Origin: an uncultured Alphaproteobacteria bacterium | GTDB taxonomy: Bacteria; Pseudomonadota; Alphaproteobacteria; RF32; CAG-239 | DNA: 55,046 nucleotides | Direction: 5' to 3' | NCBI GenBank assembly: GCA_934273635.1 | Contig: CAKQSV010000011.1 | Location: 1-55,046, forward strand | Shown here: piece after piece, positions 26,601 through 33,201 of the stretch | Layout of the letters: the number at the start of each line of letters is the position of its first letter | How positions within the stretch are numbered: the first letter of the stretch is position 1 | Notes under the pieces: model-generated | The model's database searches: none | What the model saw: only the letters and a program-made list of their open reading frames with translations | What the model was told of the DNA's origin: nothing | Made by a program: the position numbers and the translations under genes

Positions 26601-26703
26601 GTCATTGCGAGTCAGCTTTGCTGACGAAGCAATCCAGTTAAACAATAAGACCGAATAGTCTGACTGGATTACCACAGCCGCTAACCGCGGCTTCGTAATG
26701 ACG
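26601..26703. repeat. Complete CGTCATTGCGAG-family element, copy R6
   Basis: GTCATTGCGAG, palindrome GTCAGCTTTGCTGAC, GAAGCAATCCAG, a short spacer, then CTGGATTACCACAG and CTTCGTAATGACG. With R5 it fills most of the 302-bp gap between the paired genes. Confidence 0.8.
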
Positions 26704-26769
26704 AGAGGCACACCGTCTCGCAACGCCGGAACAAAAAACAACAACCCAAAGCCCAAAGGAGGCAGAGAG

Positions 26770-28260
26770 ATGAAAACAACCATACTTCTAAGCGCGTCAA
26801 TGCTGATACTTGGCGGAACAGCCTCTGCCCTTAAAGCGGACGAGACGCCGACCTGCGCCGAAATGGGCTACGATACCTTAACCTCAGACTGTCTGAAAGC
26901 CGGCGGCACGCCCTTGCTTTGTCCTTATGGCGGAACAGGACAAGCCGCCACGAGCGACAAATCCGCCACCGAGAGCAACTTGTGCGCTTGCCTCACTCAG
27001 TCTTGCCGAGGCTATCCGCTCACCAAAGAGGGCACCACATACTATCACCTGAATACTGACGGTCAAAAGGTTGAGGTCAAGCCCGATACCGGCAAGGTTG
27101 AGGACTATGTGGATGGCGCGATGGAAACCTGCGTTGCCAGTCAGGGCAACAATCAGGTGACTTATTACCGTGTGCCAAAATGCAAAACCGGCTATCGTTA
27201 TTCTAACGACATCTGCATTGAGGGTTGCGGCAGTCGCTATCCGTATGACTATCACCCCGGAAACCTCCCCGGAACTGTTGAAGAGTGTGAGGACGCCAAC
27301 GGCAAATGGTATGGCTACACCTCATGCAATGACGGTTGGACACCTGCCAAGCCGACAGACGGCAAATGCAACCTCTCGAGCTGTAGTATTCAAGACTATC
27401 CGTATATGTCAGACCCGAACCGCCAACAAGACCGAGGTCAAACCCTCACTTGCAAAATTGGCGGAAACGCGTATTACCGTTATACTAATGTTGATAAAGA
27501 GGGTAAGGAGCTAAAAGAAAACACCTGCGCCCTTAATGGTTATACTCTGAGCCGTGGCGTATGCGTTGCCGATTGCGAGATTAATATCAGTAATTGTAAG
27601 AAAACCCGCAAGCAGGCATATAAAGGCGGGGATGAGAGCTATTATGATGAGTGGCGCTGCGGATTAAAAGAACCGTCTAAGTGCCGTCTGGGGGATAGAG
27701 CCACCATAAACGGCAAGTCGATCGGCACCATTGTTCACTTACCCGATAGTAGAGATGATCGTGTTCTGGTACTGGGTGGTATATCGCAATTTCTAAAATG
27801 GGGTGACGGTGTGACCGAAACCACCAAGATAACTTACCAACGAACAGACGATAATAAGTTGAATAGCAATGACTTTGCCACCACCAATACGGCGTATGCG
27901 ATAAAAGACTATAACGGCAAGTCTAATACCTATACGATAATGCAGTTTAAGAAGACCAATTCCGAATATAAATATCCGGCGGCGGAAAAATGCTATGCGT
28001 ATACCGCTGATAATTGCACACACGATATGTGTAAGGCAGGACAGTGGTTTTTGGCCAGTGAGGGCGAGTTAGGCTATATGTACGATAACCGTTATATCCT
28101 CTATAACGCCACCGGCGACGCAAGGTTCTATAACACGTGGTGGTGGTCCTCTACCGAGTACTCTGCCACGACCGCGTGGGGCGTTCACTTCAATAACGGT
28201 GGGCGCTGGAGTTACAATAAGTACGGTACGTATTACGTTCGTCCAGTTCTAGCTTTTTAA
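26770..28260 (+). CDS. Cysteine-rich exported partner protein with DUF1566-like C-terminus (copy 2)
   Basis: A 496-residue protein; AAAGGAGG lies just before ATG 26770. Signal peptide ~1-23 (MKTTILLSASMLILGGTASA). I count 24 cysteines. Modules CGSRYPYDYHPG...KWYGYTSCNDGW and CSIQDYPYMSDPN...AYYRY precede a CEINISNC linker. The C-terminal domain (from CRLGDRATINGKSIG) ends with GQWFLASEGELGYMYDNRY, WWSSTEYS and YYVRPVLAF, classic DUF1566/Lcl features. It is homologous to the 2312 gene throughout except the variable last ~45 residues. Ordinarily adjacent to the large protein (16 bp in copy 1), here it is displaced by two inserted repeats. Confidence 0.87.
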   Translation: MKTTILLSASMLILGGTASALKADETPTCAEMGYDTLTSDCLKAGGTPLLCPYGGTGQAATSDKSATESNLCACLTQSCRGYPLTKEGTTYYHLNTDGQKVEVKPDTGKVEDYVDGAMETCVASQGNNQVTYYRVPKCKTGYRYSNDICIEGCGSRYPYDYHPGNLPGTVEECEDANGKWYGYTSCNDGWTPAKPTDGKCNLSSCSIQDYPYMSDPNRQQDRGQTLTCKIGGNAYYRYTNVDKEGKELKENTCALNGYTLSRGVCVADCEINISNCKKTRKQAYKGGDESYYDEWRCGLKEPSKCRLGDRATINGKSIGTIVHLPDSRDDRVLVLGGISQFLKWGDGVTETTKITYQRTDDNKLNSNDFATTNTAYAIKDYNGKSNTYTIMQFKKTNSEYKYPAAEKCYAYTADNCTHDMCKAGQWFLASEGELGYMYDNRYILYNATGDARFYNTWWWSSTEYSATTAWGVHFNNGGRWSYNKYGTYYVRPVLAF

Positions 28261-28285
28261 AAATTTCTTACCCATTTACCTATTA

Positions 28286-28325
28286 CCCTCCCTCTGACGT
28301 AGGGAGGGTTCGCCCGGGACGGGCG
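28286..28325. repeat. Two GC-rich hairpins after the cysteine-rich pair
   Basis: CCCTCCCT (28286-28293)/AGGGAGGG (28301-28308) and CGCCCG (28311-28316)/CGGGCG (28320-28325). Neither has a T-run. Confidence 0.55.
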
Positions 28326-28373
28326 GGGTGGGTAGAGCTGGGACATATTTTCGCCGCAGGCGCCCTTTTAAAG

Positions 28374-28417
28374 CCCGATACGGATATTCTATATTCGTAT
28401 CGGGTCAATTTTTTTTT
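28374..28417 (+). terminator. Terminator of the second cysteine-rich operon
   Basis: CCCGATACG (28374-28382) pairs with CGTATCGGG (28396-28404), then TCAA and nine T. Confidence 0.8.
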
Positions 28418-28507
28418 GCCCCCGACCGTCACCTCCGCCGTCATTGCGCCCCCACCGTCACCTCCGCCGTCATTGCGTCCCCGACCGTCACCTCCACACG
28501 TCATCAC
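28418..28507. repeat. Three tandem ~30-bp units
   Basis: Units start at 28418 (30 bp), 28448 (29 bp) and 28477 (31 bp), each of the form GCCCCCGACCGTCACCTCC + GCCGTCATTGC. The last runs into the next palindromic repeat. Confidence 0.75.
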
Positions 28508-28588
28508 GAGCGAAGCGTGGTGATCCAAGTGTAAAGTAGCTATATAATAAAACTGGATTACCACAGCCGCAAGCGGCTTCGTAATGAC
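28499..28588. repeat. CGTCATCACGAG element, copy R7
   Basis: CGTCATCACGAGCGAAGCG..., then ACTGGATTACCACAGCC and CTTCGTAATGAC, a full-length inverted unit. Confidence 0.75.
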
Positions 28589-28675
28589 ATAAGGAGAAGA
28601 GCGCCTCCCCCGACCGTCATCACGAGCGAACGCGTGGTGATGACGTCCAACAATTCATCTACATAATCCACAAAG

Positions 28676-28701
28676 GGCGGAATTTCACTTGAAATTCCGC
28701 C
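28676..28701 (-). terminator. Hairpin at the 3' end of the small toxin-like mRNA, copy B
   Basis: GGCGGAATTTC/GAAATTCCGCC, perfectly conserved with copy A. Confidence 0.6.
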
Positions 28702-28709
28702 TCACCATA

Positions 28710-28781
28710 CTATCTAATTAAAGTAATGATGATTTTAAGTATAAGAATCATTATACTTAAAACTTTGTCTAAGTTTATCAT
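28710..28781 (-). CDS. Candidate type I toxin: 23-residue hydrophobic peptide, copy B
   Basis: Same 24-codon ORF as copy A with changes I to M at residue 11, V to I at 12 and E to K at 16. Start, stop, GAAAGGA ribosome site and the sequestering CCTTTC/GAAAGG leader stem are kept. The inner leader hairpin is weaker here. That the ORF stays intact while loops elsewhere in the unit drift argues for selection on the peptide. Confidence 0.55.
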   Translation of the reverse strand: MINLDKVLSIMILILKIIITLIR

Positions 28782-28849
28782 CCTTGTCCTTTCAGCCTTA
28801 TTAGGGGCGGTTAGGAAAGGGATAAACCCACCTAGAATTGATAAAAGTA

Positions 28850-28878
28850 TTGACTTTTAAGCAAAAATAGGCTACCTT
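28850..28878 (+). promoter_or_regulatory. Promoter of the small RNA, copy B
   Basis: TTGACT (28850-28855), a 17-bp spacer and TACCTT (28873-28878). The -35 palindrome of copy A is imperfect here (TTGACTTTTAAGCAA). Confidence 0.55.
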
Positions 28879-28882
28879 TAAC

Positions 28883-28962
28883 TTGTTAGGAGTTAAAGAT
28901 TGGGTTTAACCCTTTCAAGTTAAGTAAAACGTCCAGTGTTCCAGCACCGGACGTTCTTTTTT
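28883..28962 (+). ncRNA. Candidate small antitoxin-like RNA, copy B
   Basis: Begins near 28883 and ends at the terminator 28928-28962 (stem AACGTCCAGTG/CACCGGACGTT with one mismatch, then C and six T). Keeps GTTAAA/TTTAAC and the CCTTTCA segment of copy A. Confidence 0.5.
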
Positions 28963-29039
28963 ATATAGATAAACATATCCGTTGTCAAGTTCCCCAAAAA
29001 AAACGTCATTACGTCCTTAGCCGCGTTCCCCTCCTTTTA

Positions 29040-29232
29040 CGTCACTGCGAGTTTGGCGACAAACGAAGCAGTCCAGTATGATAATAAAGCCTTATAACAG
29101 ATTCTGGATTGCTTCGTCCTGTCGGACTCGCAATGACGTTCGGGGGACATGTTGGATTGCTTCGTCCTGTCGGACTCGCAATGACGAACGAGGAGGGGAT
29201 TGCTTCGCCCGCTCTGCGGTCTCGCAGTGACG
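29040..29232. repeat. Cluster of palindromic elements (one full, two half units)
   Basis: Full unit 29040-29138 (CGTCACTGCGAG ... CTCGCAATGACG); half units 29152-29186 and 29198-29232, both GGATTGCTTCG...CTCGCARTGACG. Apart from these, the stretch before tRNA-Phe shows only the promoter below. Confidence 0.85.
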
Positions 29233-29305
29233 AAGAACAAAAAGAGCACCCAACCCGCCCAAAAAATAATATTGTAAAAAATATACACAAAATGTATTTT
29301 TTTAC

Positions 29306-29334
29306 TGGACAAGCGGAAAAATATGTTTTATAAA
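29306..29334 (+). promoter_or_regulatory. Promoter of tRNA-Phe
   Basis: TGGACA (29306-29311), a 17-bp spacer and TATAAA (29329-29334), 15 bp before the tRNA. Confidence 0.6.
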
Positions 29335-29349
29335 CTCCTCGTTGCCGAT

Positions 29350-29425
<76 letters not shown>

Positions 29426-29429
29426 TTAC

Positions 29430-29460
29430 AAAACCCCAGATTTTTCTGGGGTTTTGTTGT
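29430..29460 (+). terminator. Terminator of tRNA-Phe
   Basis: AAAACCCCAGA (29430-29440) pairs with TCTGGGGTTTT (29445-29455). Confidence 0.85.
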
Positions 29461-29508
29461 ATATAAAGCACAGTAGTCACCTTCTCAAAAAAAAAGCCGC
29501 TTAAACAC

Positions 29509-29541
29509 AAAAAAAGCCTTGGAAAAATCCAAGGCTTTTTA
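29509..29541. terminator. Terminator of tRNA-Lys (bidirectional shape)
   Basis: 13-bp stem AAAAAGCCTTGGA (29511-29523)/TCCAAGGCTTTTT (29528-29540), just 3' of the minus-strand tRNA. Confidence 0.85.
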
Positions 29542-29543
29542 AC

Positions 29544-29619
29544 TGGTGAGCGCGTCGGGATTCGAACCCGAGACCCTTTGATTAAAAGTCAAATGCTCTA
29601 CCAACTGAGCTACGCACCC
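29544..29619 (-). tRNA. tRNA-Lys (TTT)
   Basis: 76 nt including CCA. Acceptor GGGTGCG/CGCGCTC with G-T pairs, anticodon loop CTTTTAA, T-arm GGGTTCGAATCCC. Confidence 0.96.
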
Positions 29620-29651
29620 GTTATTCACTGTATCTCTCAGGAACGAGGGTA

Positions 29652-29680
29652 TGTATATAAGATAAAAATAACTTAGTCAA
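29652..29680 (-). promoter_or_regulatory. Promoter of tRNA-Lys
   Basis: On the minus strand TTGACT (29680-29675), 17 bp, TATACA (29657-29652). Confidence 0.65.
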
Positions 29681-29783
29681 TAGAAAAATTAAAAAAAATA
29701 AAAAAAATTAAAATGTAATGGATTTGTTAATAATTATGTGCTATTTATCACCTTAAATTACAATCAGTAAAAGAGGATTAATT

Positions 29784-30095
29784 ATGGCTAATAACAGTGC
29801 GTCTCAAGAAGGAAGATACGATATTTTGCAGAATGCTGCCGGTGAGATTCTCATTATCATCAAATATCATGAGGGTGGACCGGAAAATCCGCGTTTGGTC
29901 TATGACGGCGGTAGCACCGCTTTGTTATACCGCAGTCGTGAGAGCGCCGTTTTGCTTGAAGAAATTAACCCCAAGGCGCGCACACCGCTCAAGTCTGTTG
30001 ACGAGGTGATGATGGTTGAGGTCGAGAACGACGACGTTGCGCGCGAATATCAGGTTCCGGTCAGAATTATCAAAAATTTGGAATCTCTGTCTTAG
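29784..30095 (+). CDS. Small conserved-looking hypothetical protein
   Basis: A 103-residue acidic protein without signal peptide or membrane segment. The middle (ILIIIKYHEGGPENPRLVYDGGSTALLYR) looks beta-rich; the end (VREYQVPVRIIKNLESLS-like, here AREYQVPVRIIKN) is mixed. No family recognised. AAAAGAGG precedes the ATG, and a clear terminator follows, so it is a single-gene unit with codon use like its neighbours. Confidence 0.75.
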   Translation: MANNSASQEGRYDILQNAAGEILIIIKYHEGGPENPRLVYDGGSTALLYRSRESAVLLEEINPKARTPLKSVDEVMMVEVENDDVAREYQVPVRIIKNLESLS

Positions 30096-30120
30096 ACCTT
30101 TTAGTTATACACGCAAGTTT

Positions 30121-30150
30121 AATATGGGCTTTAAAAGCCCATATTTTTTG
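30121..30150 (+). terminator. Terminator of the 103-residue gene
   Basis: AATATGGGCTT (30121-30131) pairs with AAGCCCATATT (30135-30145), then T-run. Confidence 0.85.
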
Positions 30151-30186
30151 TTATATTAGCTAAAAAATAAGAGGGGATAACGCGTT

Positions 30187-31761
30187 ATGATTATTGATAT
30201 TTTTCTTGAGCTGCTGACCTTGGGCGGCGTCTCGATATTGTGTCATCGCACGCGTTGGCAAAAAACGGCATTATGTTTGTTTGCGATTCTGTTCTTGAGC
30301 GTGGGAGCTCAGTTTGTTTCAAATTGGCAGCATAACGCTTTCGATAAGTTCAGCTATTTGTGGCTGACGTCCAAATATTATCCCGTCAGTTTAGACTTTT
30401 TTTCCTCAATGTTTGCTTATGGCTTCGTCGCGCCGTTCGGGGCGATTGCCGCGATATGCCTGCTTTTTATTGTTCAAAGCCGCGAAGAGTCGCAAAAGCT
30501 CAAATTATGCGCGTTGAGCGTGTTGCATTTAGCCATGATTATAATGCTTGTCTCGGGACAAAACACGATTCAAATTTTGGTTAGTGCCTGTTTTATTGAT
30601 GTTTTGGGATTTTATCTGATTAATAATATTGCCGCTCGCCGCCAATATATTTTTTATAATTTATTGGCCGATATGGGACTGTTTATGAGTTTTGCGATGT
30701 TTTGGGGAGATTGTTCGACCAACCTGCTGTCAAAACTGCCGCAATGTTTATCGCGGGAACATGATTTTGCGTTGTGGTTAATGTTGCTTGCGGTGGGGAT
30801 AAAATCGGGATTGTTCCCGTTTCAGTGCCACCTGATGCCGTTAAAAACGCTGAACGCCGCCCGACGAAATATTTTGTTTTTTCTCTCCACGCCGGTCAGT
30901 GGTTTTCTGATTCTTTATAAAACTTACGGCTTTTTTGCCCCGAGCTTTAATCTGCCTGAGGTTTTGTTGTGGTGGGGCGGTATGTCGATAGTGTGGGGAG
31001 CGCTGGGCGCGTTGTTGCATGGCAATATGGCGGCCAAAAAACTCTATTTGTGCCAAATGTTTTTCGGACTGGCTTATGTTTTGCTCAGTGTTAAAACGGG
31101 AGAAATTCAGCCTGCGTGGGGTTATGTTGGCATAAGCGCGTTTTTGCTTTGTTGCCTGACTTATGCGCGTTGGTTCTTAGGCGCTATGTGGGTGCTTGCG
31201 GCGCTTATGTTGGCGAATATGGTAGTTTGGAGCGCGCAGATAAGCACCCTGCCGGTGGTTAAGGCTTATGCTTTGGGGTTGGCCGTGGTCTTGGGGTGTT
31301 TGTTGCCGCAGCTTTATCGCCGCGACAAAGTCGTTGACGCTGTTAAAATCTCGCTGTTGGCGGCACTGGGCGCGGGGGCTTATATGTTTTATATTGGGCG
31401 GGCATATCTTGACACCGAGGTTTACGCGGTCTTGAGCGTGTTTGCTCTTGTCACGGTTTTGCGTCCGTATCGCTTGTGGCAAAAACTTTATGATAACGAA
31501 ACTTTGCAAAACGCCGATGGCTTGTCCGCGCTGTTTCATTTTTGCTTTGTGAGCCCGATTCACTTTCTGGGACGAATTTTGTGGCTGACGATTGACTTTC
31601 TGATTATTGAACGCACACTGCTCAGCTCACTGTCCGAGTTTAGCGCCGCGTTTTCCAAGGGCTATCTGTGGCTGCACAAAAACGAGTGGCGGAGCGTTGT
31701 GGTCTTTGCGTTGCTCGGCGCGGCGTTGATTGTCGGTAGTTTTTATTGGGGTTATAAGTAA
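30187..31761 (+). CDS. NuoL-like antiporter subunit, degenerate
   Basis: A 524-residue polytopic membrane protein, shorter than usual NuoL (~610). It is placed as nuoL by order (nuoL-nuoM-nuoN-birA-rnj) and by remnants. FIDVLGFYLI at ~136-145 fits the helix-5 FWELVG.SYLL stretch, with the key glutamate as D138. LLAVGIKSGLFPFQ (200-213) keeps the helix-7 lysine as K206. The helix-8 IHAATMV motif and the FFSKDE motif with the terminal lysine are absent. A C-terminal lateral-helix-like tail remains. The stop overlaps the nuoM-like start (TAATG). No nuoA-K genes are nearby. Proton pumping by the standard route is doubtful. Confidence 0.75.
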   Translation: MIIDIFLELLTLGGVSILCHRTRWQKTALCLFAILFLSVGAQFVSNWQHNAFDKFSYLWLTSKYYPVSLDFFSSMFAYGFVAPFGAIAAICLLFIVQSREESQKLKLCALSVLHLAMIIMLVSGQNTIQILVSACFIDVLGFYLINNIAARRQYIFYNLLADMGLFMSFAMFWGDCSTNLLSKLPQCLSREHDFALWLMLLAVGIKSGLFPFQCHLMPLKTLNAARRNILFFLSTPVSGFLILYKTYGFFAPSFNLPEVLLWWGGMSIVWGALGALLHGNMAAKKLYLCQMFFGLAYVLLSVKTGEIQPAWGYVGISAFLLCCLTYARWFLGAMWVLAALMLANMVVWSAQISTLPVVKAYALGLAVVLGCLLPQLYRRDKVVDAVKISLLAALGAGAYMFYIGRAYLDTEVYAVLSVFALVTVLRPYRLWQKLYDNETLQNADGLSALFHFCFVSPIHFLGRILWLTIDFLIIERTLLSSLSEFSAAFSKGYLWLHKNEWRSVVVFALLGAALIVGSFYWGYK

Positions 31762-33197
31762 TGGATGTAACACAGCACGCTTTATTGGCTCTGATTGCCG
31801 TTCCGTTTTTGGGGTTTTTGTTTGCGCTGATGTCGCGGGAAAATCCGCGCGGTGGCACGCATAACGCCTTGACGGTGGCGGCCTTTGCCGTGTTGGCGAA
31901 CATTGCATTGATGTGGTGGATTTTTACCCGCTTTAACACCGCCAAAACCGGCTTGCAGTTTGTTTCGCGCTATAATTGGATTGATATTCCCAACATTGAG
32001 TTGGCGTTTGGTATAGATATTTTCTCGCTGATAATTATTTTGGCAATTCATCTGATGTTGATAATCTGCGTGCCGTTTGTCCGCAACACACCGCAGCCGA
32101 AGGTTTTGGGCTGTATGAGCCTGTTGTTGCTGAGTATGTTTACCGGATTTCTGGTTTCGGCCGATATTTTTTCGTTTTATGCTTTTTATACCGCCATGCT
32201 GATTCCGTTGTTTTTGCTGATTGGCAGTGTGGGGGAAATTCGCAAACAAAGTTGGATGTTTCGTTTTTTTATTTATAACTTTATCGGCAGCATTATTTTG
32301 TTTTTAGTGGTGTGCGCGCTGTATCATTATCAAAACGACGGGCGAGCCGTGTTGTTGGGCAAGGTGGCGTCGCTCAGGTTGCCGCGTCCGTTTGAATATT
32401 GGATTTGGGGCGGTATTTTTGCGGCGTTGCTGTTTCGGATTCCGATTTGGCCGTTTCATTATTGGATATCGTCAATTACGGCGGCTGTCCAAAATCCGTT
32501 GGTGTTTTTGGCTGTCAACCTGTTTCCGCTGACGGGTGTTTACGGACTGGTGCGCTTTTGCCCCAAAACCGTGCCTGAAAGCGTGGGCTACCTGCTCACC
32601 ACGTTAGAGGTTGTCGCCGCGGTCAGTATGCTGTTTATCGCCATGATTGGGCTGATAAACAAGGATAGTCGCTACAAGCTGTTTTCGTTTATGACGGTGT
32701 ATTATATTGTGTTTTTGCTCGGCGCGCTGTTGCCAACGAGCCGGATTTTGTTAAACATTGGTTATTCGCTGTTTGCTTTTTTGGTGATTGTGGCGGTGCT
32801 GGAGGTTTTGCTGTCATACATCCAACGCGAACAGCAGGTGCATAACCTTCATGTCTACGGCATTTTGTGCCACGCGCCGCGGCTTTCGGTGCTATATTCG
32901 TTTTTCACCCTGGCGGCGGTTGGTTTTCCGCTATCCGCGCTGTTTATCAATAACTTTGTGATTCTGTCTTATCTGTTTCGTTATAATTTTAATCTGGCGT
33001 TGGTGATTATGTTTGCCATAATCATTTCCTCAGCCAGTCTGCTCAAAGAACTTTATTTGCTTAAAGACAGTCGTTACGCTCGCAAAGACACCGCCTGCCT
33101 GACGGATATATCCGCCGCCACGTTTTATGGCTTGGGCGTGATAATGGTGCTGTTGCTGCTGTCGTTTTTTAACCCGCTGTTAGTGTTGGGAGCATAA
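31761..33197 (+). CDS. NuoM-like antiporter subunit with lost channel charges
   Basis: A 478-residue protein, ~14 membrane helices, clearly NuoM-like: YTAMLIPLFLLIG (143-155) matches WEMMLVPMYFLI; FRIPIWPFHYWI (225-236) matches VKMPVVPLHGWL; VYGLVRF matches AYGLLRF; VGFPLSALFINNFVIL (387-402) matches LGMPGTGNFVGEFMIL. At the four functional positions the residues are T144 (usually Glu), R226 (Lys), Leu (the helix-8 Lys) and N398 (Glu). The protein fold seems kept while the proton path is rewritten. It is translationally coupled to the genes on both sides. Confidence 0.85.
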   Translation: MDVTQHALLALIAVPFLGFLFALMSRENPRGGTHNALTVAAFAVLANIALMWWIFTRFNTAKTGLQFVSRYNWIDIPNIELAFGIDIFSLIIILAIHLMLIICVPFVRNTPQPKVLGCMSLLLLSMFTGFLVSADIFSFYAFYTAMLIPLFLLIGSVGEIRKQSWMFRFFIYNFIGSIILFLVVCALYHYQNDGRAVLLGKVASLRLPRPFEYWIWGGIFAALLFRIPIWPFHYWISSITAAVQNPLVFLAVNLFPLTGVYGLVRFCPKTVPESVGYLLTTLEVVAAVSMLFIAMIGLINKDSRYKLFSFMTVYYIVFLLGALLPTSRILLNIGYSLFAFLVIVAVLEVLLSYIQREQQVHNLHVYGILCHAPRLSVLYSFFTLAAVGFPLSALFINNFVILSYLFRYNFNLALVIMFAIIISSASLLKELYLLKDSRYARKDTACLTDISAATFYGLGVIMVLLLLSFFNPLLVLGA

Positions 33198-33201
33198 GGC
33201 T

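Larger units (their letters stand above)
28615..28991. repeat. ~380-bp direct repeat, copy B (toxin-antitoxin-like unit)
   Basis: Second copy of 22985-23367, in the same orientation, starting with the hairpin CGTCATCAC...GTGATGACG (28615-28646) and ending GTTGTCAAGTT. Together the copies bracket the cysteine-rich pair. Confidence 0.9.

Noticed and set aside
28030..28260. A confirmed diversity-generating retroelement
   Set aside because: No reverse transcriptase or template repeat is in the window; kept only as a hypothesis.
29040..29232. CRISPR-like array
   Set aside because: Spacing is irregular, units are inverted as well as direct, and no cas gene is near; these are dispersed palindromic elements.
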